This document shows, piece after piece, positions 11,357 to 23,900 of a DNA stretch of 64,000 nt. The notes beneath the pieces were generated by a model. The model was not told the DNA's origin, did no database searches, and saw nothing but the letters and a program-made list of their open reading frames with translations. This DNA is from Mortierella alpina (Eukaryota > Mortierellomycota > Mortierellomycetes > Mortierellales > Mortierellaceae): the NCBI GenBank assembly GCA_029449245.1, contig JANATF010000014.1:996501-1060500 (forward strand), written 5' to 3'. Made by a program: the position numbers and the translations under genes. Numbering within the stretch: position 1 is the stretch's first letter; the number at the start of each line of letters is the position of its first letter.

Positions 11357-12499
11357 ATGGCGCATCCCACACAGTCGCATTCGGACCAGGACGAGGACGA
11401 GCGTCGCCCCTTTATCTCTCTTCCCCCGTCATCTCCACCAGCAGCGCAGATCGAGGTGCATCCCGCGCAAGCACAAGCCCCTAATTATCAGACCATCAAC
11501 AGGGCACGCTCGCCCCCGACCAGCACAAACACGAGCAAGAAGAAGGAGATTCCCCCAGGGGCGGGCTCTGATTCCGGAATTGCCTCTCCCCTCTCCGTCT
11601 CTTCTTCCTGCTCGTCCTCTTCCACCTCCTCCTCCTCCACCTCCTCCGCTTCGGCTCAAGCATCCGATCCAGAGACCGCCGCTCAGCAAGAGGGTATCGC
11701 AGTCCAGGACCCACAGCATCATCATCATCGCCACCACCGTAGATCCCACAAGCGCAGACGCATCCAGATGCTGTTGGCTGTTTTATCGCAGCTCGGCCTC
11801 TTTGTGTTTTTCGGGACCCTGGCAGGCGTCACTGCCAAGGCACCATGGGTGTACCCTTACTCCTGGCACCCCATCTGTATGGGACTCTACGGCTTTGTCG
11901 CAACAGAAGGTACGTTACTGCCCCCCAACACCTCATCGCAAGTGAGCCGCGCCGGTAGATTATCTCACAAACCCCTAAGCAACGACCTCTCTGTGTCCTG
12001 AATAGCCATCTTGTTGTTGCAGCCGATTGAAAAAGGATCACATAAGCGAGTGGCTAGAACGTGGCACGGCTTTTTGCACACTCTGTCCTTTGTCTTTGCA
12101 GTGTGTGGATTCATCGCCATCTATGTCAACAAGGATTTGCTGCACAAGGAGCACTTTCACACCAATCATGCCTACTTTGGATGCGCAGCAGTGTTCATCT
12201 TTTTACTGCAAGTCATTTTCGGGTTCTTTGTCGCTTATGCGCCTCGAGCTCTCTACAATTGTATCGGCCAGGCTAGGATCGTGCGTATCCATCGCGTTGC
12301 AGGCTATGTCTCAATCGCGGTGGTTTGGGTGACACTTTGGCTGGCAGTGCTCACGAGCTGGATGAAGAAGAATTTCGACCACGAGTGGGTCTTTGCTCTC
12401 GGAATGGGCATGCTCGCTGTTGGCCTCGTCGGACAGATCACACCTTCACGCCTCTATGCCCGTAGTCGCACTGCAGGGCATCGTCCCGTGCGTTCATAG
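11357..12499 (+). CDS. Cytochrome b561 / ferric-reductase-like transmembrane protein
   Basis: Exons 11357-11909 and 12006-12499 encode 348 residues. Cytochrome b561 proteins carry electrons across membranes (typically ascorbate-linked, or reducing ferric iron) using two b haems. The N-terminal 145 or so residues are low complexity: Ser/Thr-rich, then a His/Arg/Lys cluster just before the first membrane span, probably cytosolic. The core has about six hydrophobic segments and the family's spaced histidines in WHPICM, TWHGFLHTL, HTNHAYFG and RIHRVAGY. The start at 11357 has a good context (ACCATGG). The long disordered N-terminal tail is not part of the conserved core. The substrate cannot be assigned from sequence. 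Confidence 0.88.
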
Positions 12500-12654
12500 C
12501 CGCCAGGAGCAGCTTCCCCTCTCCCCTCTATAGATGTATAGATCAGCCATAGCACGTCATTATTGTACCAATTGTTTTTGAGTGCACTGTTAAAAAATTC
12601 AGAAACAGCAACGGACTTGTCAGAGAAGAGTACAATATGGTGTAGTGGTGCATG

Positions 12655-13773
12655 TCATGAGCCCACGGCATTCAGGACGCGTATACGGTGCTTTATTTCG
12701 CCTGGAATGTTGCTGAGACCTAGCTCCTGAGCTACAGCCATCAGTAATTGTGAGCTACCCATGTCAAAACGCAGGTGAGCGAGGTGGTCGCCTCTTGTCG
12801 GGCCGAGATTGAGGATGGCAATGGGTAAGCCTGACTTCCTTGCGAGCTTGGCCAGCCGGAACGCTGAGTAGGTTGACAGCGTGGAGCCAATGATCAAAAG
12901 CCCATCCGATTCCAGGATCGCTTGCGTGGACACCTCCTTGACACTCACGGGAATGTTCTCACCGAAAAAGACGACACTGGGCTTGTAGTGGCCAGATCCA
13001 CAGTTGAAACAGGTCGGGTAGTTGAAGGTATTGTAGTTTAGATGGCCGTTGTGGTGATCGGGCGATCGAAGCTCGACGTCGCCATCGGCGTTCATTCTGG
13101 AATACAGACTGCTGGTGGACTCGCTCTGCAGGAGTTGATTCCATTCTGGGTTGCGATCTGCGAGTATCTCTTGAAAGTCGGATCGGTCCTGCACCTGGCC
13201 ACAGCTCATGCACTTGACCTGGTGCAACGTGCCATGAAGCTCTGTCACGTCCTTCGATCCTGCCCGCTGATGCAGACCATCCACGTTTTGGGTTGTTAGC
13301 GTCCTAATGAATCCTGGCTGGATGCCTTGGGGAGGAGAAGGATCCTGAAGATCCTGCGTCTCATTCTCTCGTGGGGTGGTTTGGATAGGTGGCGTCGCGA
13401 ACAGTGAGGGCGTCTGCAGAGCAGCCAAAGCGTAGTGGGTTGGGTTCGGGGCTGTTGTCTTGACGGGCAGGTAGCCGAGAAACGACCGAGCCCAGTATCG
13501 GCGGCGACTGTCGTCGGAGGCGACAAATGCCTGATAAAAGATGGGTTTGTAGTCTGGATTGAGGGTGTAGCTGCCATTCTCTCCGCGATAGTCGGGTATG
13601 GCCGAGTCTGTGCTGCATCCGGCGCCTGTCAGCACGGTGATGTTGGAGTTGCCATCCCTGAGGAACGATGCAAGTTCCTGAACTGCGGAGCTAAAGGGCG
13701 GGCTTGCTGCTGCCCGCGTTTTGGCTGTGTAGAGAGCCTTGGAGACTGCCCGAGGCGAGATTCGTAGCCGCAT
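12655..13773 (-). CDS. Mitochondrial class II sirtuin (SIRT4-like NAD-dependent deacylase)
   Basis: A single exon of 372 residues. Sirtuins remove lysine acyl groups using NAD+, releasing nicotinamide and O-acyl-ADP-ribose. Visible motifs are TGAGCSTDSAIPDYRG (NAD binding; Cys where many members have Ile), TQNVDGLHQRAG, the catalytic His in ELHG, two zinc-binding Cys pairs (CMSC and CFNC), VVFFGENIP and GSTLSTYSAFRLA. The start at 13773 gives MRLRISPRAVSKALYTAKTR, a basic Ser-containing presequence typical of mitochondrial import. The frame stays open to 14064, but that extension is an unlikely, hydrophobic and basic leader. The insert between the two Cys pairs is longer than in human SIRT4. 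The 3' end lies about 155 bp from the convergent b561 gene. Confidence 0.92.
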   Translation of the reverse strand: MRLRISPRAVSKALYTAKTRAAASPPFSSAVQELASFLRDGNSNITVLTGAGCSTDSAIPDYRGENGSYTLNPDYKPIFYQAFVASDDSRRRYWARSFLGYLPVKTTAPNPTHYALAALQTPSLFATPPIQTTPRENETQDLQDPSPPQGIQPGFIRTLTTQNVDGLHQRAGSKDVTELHGTLHQVKCMSCGQVQDRSDFQEILADRNPEWNQLLQSESTSSLYSRMNADGDVELRSPDHHNGHLNYNTFNYPTCFNCGSGHYKPSVVFFGENIPVSVKEVSTQAILESDGLLIIGSTLSTYSAFRLAKLARKSGLPIAILNLGPTRGDHLAHLRFDMGSSQLLMAVAQELGLSNIPGEIKHRIRVLNAVGS

Positions 13774-14431
13774 GACCCTGCAGGTTGGCTGGCAATGCAC
13801 TGATCGGAGCCTCGTGTTGCTGCTGGTGTTGGCCTGCCGTCTATGGCTGAGGGGAATGAGGGCCTGTGTGCATGCAGCAGCAGGGTCTGTGGCGGAGGAG
13901 AGGACGCAGGAAAGAGGAAAGAGGACACAGACGAGCTTCAGCAGGCGGAAGCGAGCGAGCGAGCGACAGTAATCTCGTGACTCGGAGAGGGCAGAGATCG
14001 AAAGCGAGCGCGCGCATTTTTTTCTTCCTCCTTTTCTCTGTTTGTTCTTTTTTGCTCTTCTCATCGTTTTTCTTCTTCTGTCCGCCCCCTCGCCATCTCG
14101 TGTCCTCGTGCCTTCCCGTCGTTTGCGTCCTTCTCGTCCCTCTCGTCCTTCTCGTCCTCCTCCTCTTCGTCTTCGTCGTTGTCGTCGTCGTCGTTGTCTT
14201 CGTCTTCGTCTTCGTCTTCTCGCCCTCGACTTGCTTCGTGCTCTCCTTCCGTCCGTGCCCCCACCCCGCGACTCTGCCTTCTTTTTTTGCTCTCCCGCGA
14301 CAGTGCATGCTGTCCGTCAAGAGTCTTCTCATCCACCAGCGCACAGAAGCGTCGCCCCTTTTCTTTACTCCCGTGTCCTCCAGCCCGCTACTCTGAACCC
14401 GACACACCCGCGACAGCCACCCCTCCGCCCG
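13774..14431. promoter_or_regulatory. Divergent promoter (sirtuin / CLASP), CT-rich
   Basis: This 658 bp region lies between two divergently transcribed genes. Positions about 14020-14240 are strongly pyrimidine-rich on the plus strand, with TCGTCTTCGTC-type repeats, a common pattern upstream of fungal start codons. The overlapping long frames are composition artefacts. Confidence 0.55.
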
Positions 14432-17276
14432 ATGCTCGCCTCTACCGCCGTCAACCTCAACTACCACGACCTGGACAATGTCCTGAACCAGCCAGAGACG
14501 GAGCACAACTGGGCCGCCAAGGAGGACGCCATCAAGTCCTTGGGATCAGCCTGCCACTCTTCCATCGCCCAGAACCAGGAATTCATAGCCTTCATCAAGG
14601 CTCATCGCAAGGCTTTCACGGAGTCGGTGAGTGGCGTGTCTTTTGGGTGTCATTCGGTGTGTCCTCTTTTGACACCGTTGGCAGCCTACGAAATACGAAA
14701 ATGCCGCTCTCCCGCACATTGTACACTGTGTACCTGACAAGGCTACACGAGAACCCCCTACTCAACCTACTCAAACAATTGTCCTATCGACGGATATCTC
14801 TATTTTAGCTTCTCACAGAGCGAACCCGGCTCACAGGTGCAGCGTGCGAAATGGTGGAAAAGCTGGCGACAGCCATGGGCCGTGATTTCGGCGCGCACTT
14901 TGCAGACCTCTTCACTGGCGCACTGCTGAAGGTCTGTGCTAGAACCAACAAGGTCATGGTCTCGCGTGCAGTCAAGGCCCTAAACGCCATCATCAACGCC
15001 GGCTGCCTAGCTCTGCTTCCGAAATCATGCCAGGCATTTTCCACCAACAACAAGACTCTGCGGATTGCCTGCATCGGCCTGATTTCATCCTGCATCACTC
15101 TGTATGGGAGCCAAGAGCTCGAGCCTTACCTAGCTTCATTTGAGCCCGTGCTCAAGGAGGGCGTCTCCGACGCCGCCCCGGAGGTCAGGGACTCGAGTCG
15201 CAAGTCTTTCAAGAACTATGCACAAAAGTTCCCTGAGCGGTCATCCTTGTAAGTGCACGGAGTGACACTGTCTGTTTGTTAGACAGCGGTGGAGAGGCCC
15301 TTTGACCCCTTTCCCCAATTGCTGGGAGTTTCCATTATCCACCAACACTTGTTCAAAACATCTGACCCATCGTTTGCTCTCTTTCATGACACGCACTCTT
15401 TCTCAAACACCTTTTTTTTTTTTTTTTTTGCTCTGTTGCTCTCACGGACAACAATAGACTCACTGCAACACTGCCAAGCAATGTGCTCAAATACCTCCTG
15501 CCCGACACAAGATCAACATCATCCCAACCAAGGGTATCCTCCATTAGAGCGTCAACAGCGGGCCGATTCGGTGCTGATACAGGAGAATTAGCGCGTCATC
15601 AATCCAGCAGGGATCTCACCAGTGGGACAGCCAGAGCTGGCCCCAGCAGGATTGGACCGGTACGTGCCAGAACCATGGCCGTTGCCGAGCAGGGTCCATC
15701 TACATCCTTCAAAGTACCTACGACCCTTGCCAACCAGCACAGTAGCTCTACTTCACAACCTTACGCCTACAACCAAACACACCATATGCAGTCTCAATCA
15801 GCACAAGGCGCGATGGGCTCTCAGCATCAGCCATTGATGCGGAACCAAGGGCCAGCAGGCAGGTCAGGATCATTTGCCGATTCAGCAGACAACTCGGGCG
15901 CTGGTAGCCTCCGCATGGCCGCGCAGAGGACGAGAGCGTTGAGCAGTAACAGCATGAGCTCCAGTTCCATGATCCATCGCTCTCCTACGATAAACCTGGC
16001 AACGAATGGTGGGCCTCAGAGAGTGGCCCCAGTGTCGTCATACAACGCGGAACCCTCCAGGACCACTCGCCCCAGCTCCATGATAGGTCGATCGACAAAA
16101 GTAGAGCCAACCGCAAAATTAAGCCGAATGTCCTCCATGTCATCTCATTCTGGGCACGGGGCCCCCGCAGAACGTGAGCAGATGAGCGCCAGCGAGCGAG
16201 CCAAGGCATATTCAGCCAACTTGAAGAATGAAATGGCCAGTCGACGCCCTAGCAGTGATTTGAGCAAACGAGCAGGAATGGGTGCCAGAAGAGTGACCGT
16301 TGACCATTCTGGATACTCCATGTACGGTCCCCCTGGATCATCGACTTTGCTTTCCGTCGCCAACACGGCTTCAAGCAGCGCAACTACAAGCACAACGTCC
16401 ACCTCAGCAGCAACATCGACGACCTCGACCTCGCCCACGTCCTCGACCTCAGCCTCCCCGACGACGCTGCAGCCACTCAGCCACGACCACCTCTTCTCAT
16501 CGTTCAGGGCACCGAATAGCCCTCATGTGCCCTCGTCGCCCCCAGAGTCGTGCCCTTCTCCCGAGCGAGGACACTCTACTCCCCCAAGTTCTCAGCCGAT
16601 TGAGGACCGACCACTGCCAGCGCCGCTCTCGCCCACGTTCATGGCACAGGTCTCGTTGGAGGGCTCGCGCGGCTTGAATGCGGCTGAGGGTGACTATGGT
16701 CAACCATCGTTGCAGGGTTCATTCCAGACACAGACTCAGTCACACAAACCTATTTCACCACGCTCTCCAGCCCACTCGGATGAGTGTGGTCTGCACACTA
16801 TTCCGACGCCTCCTGGATCCGCTAACCAGGCGATGACATCGCTTGCAGCATCTTTGCCTCATCAGGAGCAAGGCAACACTGGGAACCAGGAGGATGTTGA
16901 GATAGCGGATGCGTATCTGGGTGCGGATGGACAGGCGGATGTGGACCAACACATGTCGGTGCCTGACCATGAGAGTCTTTTTGGTAATACGGCGAACTAT
17001 CTGCAGATGGAGCAGGAAATCTCGGAGCTGCAGCAGTCGTTTCAAGCCAAGGAGAGTGGAGCAGTGGCAGCAGAGAATGACGGCAGCTCGTTTATGGATG
17101 AGGACCCGTCGTCGATGGATCACGAGCAGCTGGCGGTCAAGGCGTATGCTGAGGAGTATGAGGCTACGCTGCTGGCAGTCGAGGCATCGTCCTCGTCCCC
17201 AGTCGTAGCAGCAGCAGCAATGGAAGCAGCACCTAGCCCGTCAAGTTCGCAGCCCACCAGCCGCGAGGGTGAATGA
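14432..17276 (+). CDS. CLASP-family microtubule-associated protein (TOG domain)
   Basis: Exons 14432-14626, 14809-15248 and 15458-17276 encode 817 residues. CLASP proteins bind tubulin through HEAT-like TOG domains and promote microtubule rescue and stability. Residues 1-210 form one TOG/CLASP_N unit: HNWAAKEDAIKSLGSAC, then helices rich in small hydrophobics around CARTNKVMVSRAVKALNAI, ending PEVRDSSRKSFKNYAQKFPE. The rest is a long Ser/Thr/Pro/Gln-rich, basic then acidic disordered tail, with a short helical stretch YLQMEQEISELQQSF. The protein is shorter than yeast Stu1 or S. pombe Cls1 and shows only one TOG, so it could be a truncated CLASP or a distinct single-TOG class. Intron 2 carries a T17 tract just before the acceptor. 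Confidence 0.82.
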
Positions 17277-17493
17277 CACTTGTTGTCGCGGTGCCTTGCT
17301 GCCACGACTGTCCAGGACAGCCCCAGCAGCGTGGGTCCGCTGGCAATCTGACCACTCAACGCGTAAACATAGCCGTAGCCAAGCCACCTCTGTGGTCTCT
17401 TTTTTTTTTTTACCTTAAAGTTTATTTCGTCTCTGCGTCGCATCTTCACAGAACACACAACACACACACACGCACCATTCGCTTCTGTTCCTC

Positions 17494-20400
17494 ATGGCGA
17501 CCAGCAACATTGTAGCGGACTTTGAGGCCTGGCAGGGCGCTCTCTTCTCGACCCTCGTCAAGGCCACCAAGGCCGCCAATGCCATTCCTGCGGGCGATGT
17601 CTCCTTCTACCGCACCCTCGATCGGGCCTTTGCGGTCAACATGGACGACGCCTCCAACGCTACGCTCGAGCTCTGCAATGGCCTGCTCCAGCAGGCGGGT
17701 GGTCCAGAGGGCGAGATGCTCAACGACAGCGACGACTTCAAGGACCGCTTCCACCTCATCACCGACGTGGTCGACAACCTGCTCGAAAAAGTGGTATGTG
17801 CTGCCGCTAAAGCCACCTGTCAAATGAAATGAATGTATCCCATGCTGATCGTGTTATGCTCATGCACTAACCCTCCTTCTCATATGTATCCCCCGTGCAT
17901 AGGATGTGGCTCTGGATGAAATGAAGTCACCGAAGAAGAAGGGCAATGCCCTGGTGCCTCAGAGTGCACCTGTAGTGGCGCTGGCCAAGGTAAAGGGACA
18001 ACAAGAGACGCTTATGCCCTATGTTACAGCGGCTTTCTGGTCCTTCTTATCCATTATCAATTTGTTAACGCATCTCGACACCAAAAAAAACATAGAGCAA
18101 CAAACTCGAGTACAAGCTTATCCATGCCCAAAATATTGCCCGTCCTCAGCTGCGTTTCCCCGACCCTGTCGACAATTCGTCTTCACCCTTTGTGCGAAAG
18201 ATTACATCAAAGCCCAATGCTAAAGTAGATCTCAACTATGGCATGGATCCTCAGTCTCACCCTTACGAGTACGAGATTACACATCTGGAATATCCTCAGC
18301 ACATGTTTGAACAGAGACCCGAACAGCTTTACTTGCCGTTTGACTCGACGTCGGCCATCTGGGTCGAGACGGAAGAGCAGCTTCAGGATATGTGCAAGTC
18401 GCTGGAGATGCAGCGGGAGATTGCGATCGATTTGGAGCACCACAACTACCGGTCATTCCAAGGGTTTGTCTGCCTTATGCAGATCTCGACTAGGGATCAG
18501 GATTATGTTGTCGACACGCTCGAACTGCGCGGCTCGCTCCACGCTTTGAACAAGTCTTTCACGGATCCTAATATTGTCAAGGTTCTGCATGGTGCAGAGA
18601 GTGATATCATTTGGCTTCAGCGGGACTTTGGTGTGTACATTGTCAATCTTTTTGACACCTACCATGCCACTAAGCTGCTGGGTAAGTCTCATTTGGACGA
18701 TACGAAGAACCAAACATCTAATTTGACTCGGCGGTTTGTAGCATTGTTGTTTAACGCGACCTTTTTTTCTTTGAATCGTAGAATTTGGAAGCCATTCCTT
18801 GGCACATTTGCTGAAGCTGTATGCTGACTACGATGCTGACAAGCGGTACCAGTTGGCTGACTGGCGTATTCGGTAAGTCGTAGAAGATACTTTATTTCAA
18901 GGGGAATATCGTGAATGGCCATGAACGACTTTTGGGACTTTGGCAAAAGGTATACTGAACCTGCGTCTCACACTCTCATGTAGCCCCCTGCCTAAAGAGA
19001 TGTTGAGCTATGCTCGTTCGGATACCCACTTTCTGCTCTACATCTACGATCGTATGAGGAACACCCTACTCGACAAGTCCAACCCGACCACCCATAATCT
19101 GCTGCATGCAACGCTGAAGCGGTCCGCTGAGACAGCTTTGAGAAGACACGAGAAGGAGACTTATGATGCAGAGGAAGGAGATGGTCCCAGCGGCTGGAGA
19201 AACATGTACTCGAAATGGAACCGATCCCTCAACAACCAGCAGTTTGCAGTGTTCAAGGCCCTTCATGCTTGGCGCGACCAGACGGCCCGTGATGAGGATG
19301 AGAGCATCCGGTATGTCCTACCCAACCACATGTTGTTCACGCTGGCTGAAAAAATGCCTGAAGAGGCCGCCAAGGTGCTTGCATGCTGCAACCCTGTCCC
19401 ACCTTCGGTCAAGATGAATGCCACAGACATTGCCTTCCTGATCAGCCGCACTCGGGCGAGTGTATTACCGGTGATGGGTGGATTCAAGCCAGTTGAAATT
19501 GAAGTCCCAGTGCATGTTCGCTTTGACCCAAAGACAGGACTTCAAGGCACAGAGGAAGGTAGAAAGGCCGCCGCTTTGGCCTCAGGATCAACGACGTCCT
19601 CATTTTCGACCCAACCCACACCACTCGAAAAGGCAGGAGCGGCTCAGGGTGGAAGAGTTGTTGCTGCAGCGTCGTCCAGTCTCTTTGGCAGAGGAGGTTC
19701 ACACACTTTACTTGCACCCAAGCCTTTGCAGGATCCCACACACTTGATGGCAAGAACTTCAGGACTCTTTGGCGGTAGCTCGTCCACCCATCCCTCCACA
19801 GCAGAGGAAGAGGCGAAAGAACTTGCCAAGCGACTCAGACAGGAACTCGAGGTCAAGCCAGTGGGGCCTGCACCCGTTTTTGCGCTGGTCGGCACCGAAG
19901 CGACTGTTTCCGTCCCAGCAGTGGCTGAGGAGGTCAACAAGACCGAAGAGCAGGAGCAGGAGGTGTTGTTTACGTCCCAGGAAGATCGTGTCACGAAGCA
20001 AAAGAGGACGGACGTGCTCTTGCTCTCCAACATGTCCAAAAAGCGCTCGCGAGCCATTGATGAGGAGCGGGCAGAGTTGGAGCAGGAAAAGACTGGATCA
20101 GATGTTTCGACCGCCATTGCCGTTGACGGTGAAGAAGGCGAGGTGGACGTGGTCGAGATCAAGAAGAAAAAGAAAAAGTCCTCCAAGAAGGACAAGGGCC
20201 TCCTGTCGTCGGACGCAGCCTCCACTCCGTCGTCCTCTGCACCTGCCTCAGATGACGAAGCTTTCAAGCCGTTTGATTACAGCAATGCGCCCATGTCTGT
20301 GGTGGAACAGACCATCGCCAACTCTAGCAAGAGGAAGCAAAAAAAGAAGGCTGACGCTAACGCGCCCGCTGAACGTAAGTTGGAGATTGGTTTCTATAGC

Positions 20401-20630
20401 GATACATTGCATTTGCAAATCAACGGTACACGGTTCACACTTTTAGTGTTTTTACTTATTTATTTGGTTGTTTTTACTTATTTATTTGGTTGTTTTTTGG
20501 TGCAAACCCTCCTATAGCGTTCGATCCTTACACCAAGCTGGTCGAGAAGGCCGACTTCAAGAAGAAGGACGCCACCTTCTCGCGCACGCCAAAGTCCGGT
20601 GCACGCAGTATGACCTTTGGCAAGAAGTAG
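17494..20630 (+). CDS. RRP6: Exosome 3'-5' exoribonuclease Rrp6 (EXOSC10)
   Basis: Exons 17494-17793, 17903-17989, 18096-18681, 18782-18872, 18984-20374 and 20518-20630 give 855 residues. Rrp6 is the nuclear exosome's distributive nuclease, trimming rRNA, snoRNA and unstable transcripts. Domains in order: N-terminal PMC2NT region (1-110) that pairs with the Rrp47 cofactor; DEDD-Y nuclease with [19 protein letters not shown] and [14 protein letters not shown] (all four acidic residues and the Tyr present); HRDC domain ([29 protein letters not shown]); and a long Lys/Glu-rich tail with [10 protein letters not shown]-type clusters likely to be nuclear targeting or RNA contact. The last intron contains a 22 bp tandem duplication (about 20448-20491). 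The C-terminal exon ends in SMTFGKK. Confidence 0.95.
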
Positions 20631-20903
20631 TGGCAGGGACACACTTGAGCAGCGCGTTCGCAACTCACTGACGCCTGTCTGTGATGGCATTTGTGATCAA
20701 AAAAAAATAAAGCAAAATCGACCATATTAGAGCATCCATTTGAGGGAGAGAGGAGAGGTCATGTCCTGCTATGATTTGGCTATAGGTGCTATGTAGAGTA
20801 CATTGGATCCGCACGCGAATCTTGAGACATTCATATTCAGCAGGGCAAAGGAACGAGAGAAAGCATATAGCACAGAAGAACAGAAAGGACGTGAGGTCCA
20901 AGG

Positions 20904-23900
20904 CTAGACCAACTCGAGGACTTTGATCACGCCCGAGCTATTAGCAGCCAAGAGAATGTTGTTGGACGTGTTCTTTTTCCAGCAGACCGAGCTGACAAAC
21001 TGCGACGGGTCCTCGTCCACCGTGTCCTCGCCCTATGAACGGTGCCCCGACGAATCCTGCCATTAGTCAACTGCGCAGCCAAAAAAAGGAAAGAAATAAA
21101 CGCTACACGCATAAGACGAAGCTCAACAGCGCTGGCTCGCTTCACTTACAGTCACCGGATTCGAGTTGCCAAACTTGACCGTGACGACGGGATCCCGAAG
21201 CTCCTTGTAATACGTGTATACGGCATTGTTCTCGCTTCCGCACGAGATCCAGTCTCCTGACGCACTTAGTCCCACAAAGTTCTTTTCGTTCACATGGCCT
21301 GTATAAGTGCGTGCACAGTTCATCCTCAGCGTGTTCCATAGCTTGAGAGTACTGTCCGTGGATGCCGACACCAATTCCTCGCGTCCCAAGAACTTGACAT
21401 ACGATACTGCCTTCCGATGACCCTTGAAAATAAACAACGGCTCGTTGGGCTTCCGCAGGTCGTAATAGTGAATGTGATGATCTGCGCTTCCAAACGCAAT
21501 GTGCTGACTACTCTCTGGATTGAACTTGACGCAGCAGATATTGGCCTTGCTCTCGATGGTGATTGCCGAGGCCTTTTGGTTCGTCGACCAAATCTTGACC
21601 TTGGTGTCGTCACTACCGCTAGCCAATCGTGTCGGGTCCGTGCGCGAAAAGTCGACGCTCCATGCCCGCTTCTCGTGCTCGTCATAATTGAGGGTGTTGA
21701 TGCCTGTCTGCGAGTCCCACAGCGAGACGATTCCCTCATAGTCCGAGCTGGCGATTTGAGATTTGATATACGAATTCCATGACAAACAGCTACAGGGGAG
21801 AATCAAAAACCACAAGCGAAGGTTGTTAGACAATGGCGCCTGAAACGCGTTGATTGGGTCGACATGGCTTTCCACATAAAGGCGAAACCTTTTCCAAAAT
21901 GATCAATACCTGATTTTGCTCCGACATGTCATTTCACGCACGGGGTAATGAAGGACGGACGTGATGGGTTTTTTGTTGGGCGGATACCGCGTAGGCCGAG
22001 AAAGATCCGTGCCTTCATACAATTCCGTGCGGTCGTCCTCCCTGAGACTCGTTCCTGCAAGCCCCGTCTTTTCGATACAGCCATATTCAAAGATCTTGAT
22101 CTTTTTGGTGACGCCTGCGGTTGCAAAGTACTCGTCGTCCCGATCAAATTCAATCGACGAAACGATGGACGACGTGTTGTAGATGTCGCCATAGCGCAGT
22201 GTGTTGACGTGCTCAAAGTGCGAGAACTTTGTGAATTTGGATATCGTGGAGCAAAAGCTTGACAGAGCGGATTCTCTCCTTGCGGACGCTATTGAATCAT
22301 AGCCCGTCAGAACAAAGACCACTGCTGTTAGCGGGAATGCAAACGCGTAAAAAATCCGTCATCTCACCAGAAAAGAGTTTTCTTGATGCTTAGGACTTAC
22401 AGCTGAGCGAGAAATCAAAGTAGCACCTCTGTAGGTCCTCAAAGTGCTCGGCAACTCGTTTTTTGTTTACATTGATCTGTTTGGCAATCTTGAGGTTCTG
22501 CGTGTTGGTGTCGGAAGTGGCCCTGGTCGAGTTGGTGTTTTCATTCCTGTCCTCACGTTCCAATTGGGCATGGCTTCTTTTGGATCCTGCCTGTGGAGGC
22601 ACGGCTTCCTCTTCCTCCTCGGAGACTTCATTGGGGACTGGTACGCCGCCAGAACTGCCCATACACTCGAGCTGGTCGTCCTCTTCGTCTTCCAGTCCTT
22701 GTGTAATTTGATATCCACTGTGCTGCTTCAGTACGTCCAGCTTATCCTGAGCCTTTCTCATATCGTTATCCAAGCATTGAATTTGTGCATTGAGGCGCGC
22801 CAGTGCCTACAAACAGAATATTCATACTTTTTGTTAGATGAATGATGCTCTTGATGAAAAATAATGTATGTACATGTGTCGAGGAATTCCAGATGACGTC
22901 CAAGGTAAAGGTTTCAACGGCAGGAAAGCTGACTTACCTCTTCCTTTTCAGCTCGGGTGTTTCTCAAAAAGTCGAGCAGAACCTCCAGCTCCACTTGCTG
23001 GTCAGTAGATTCTAATCTCCTCTTCTTTGCCTTCAATGTAGACAACATGTCATCGATTTCTACGCCGCCAAAAGATCCAGTGCTATCATGTCAGTATGTG
23101 GTTTGAGGTGTCGTAATCATCCATCCTGAAGTGTCCCAGCTCGCACGGCTCACCTTCTCGAGTGTAGTCGTTTTGACTGAGAAGATCGCTCCGAATTTTT
23201 GACCGAGGCTCCAATTCCTCGGAAGCATCGAGGAGCCCTGCGGAGCGCTCGATTATGCTGTTTACTATGGACGTCAACGAGCAATCATGTTGAAAAGAAA
23301 ATGAAAAAAGTGTTCAGTGCAAAAAGGGACCATGTCTAGACAGCTTGACAAGTGTACCTCCGACAAGGGTCGAAACAACATGCGTAGTCTTACATAGGAA
23401 GTTTGGAAAGATCTGGTCCCGGGTCAAGGTGCTTCGACACATGGGGCAATCCTGCTTTTCAGTCAGATGCTGAGTAATACAAAGATAGCTACGATGGAAG
23501 CGTGATTAGTGAGACGCCGCTTTGAGATCAGAGTTTTTTCCATGGCAGCTATCCAGAATAGGAACACCGACAAGAACACCTACCAGAACGAATGGCCACA
23601 GCGGGAGATGAAGGCCTCCTTAATCAAGGCTCGGCAGATGGGGCTGTTAGAGGCAGGGGGGGAGGAGATACGAGAAGGACATTGCAGACAGCCAAGTGAA
23701 AATGTAAGTTAAACATCCTGAGCATGACACAAGGGGTTTGCAGTGTTGGTGTGGTGAAAGGGCAAGGGTTTCGACAGAGTGGTCATGCTCGTGGTCCATC
23801 CACTTTTCCAAGGCCTTTTTTCGTCTCCTTATCTCTGCAACCATGCAACCATGCAACCATCCTGCAAAACCAGCACAGCATAACAAGAACCGTAGCTCAC

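Noticed and set aside
13774-14064. N-terminal extension of the sirtuin frame
   Set aside because: The upstream part is a basic and hydrophobic leader with no family match, while the Met at 13773 starts a normal mitochondrial presequence.
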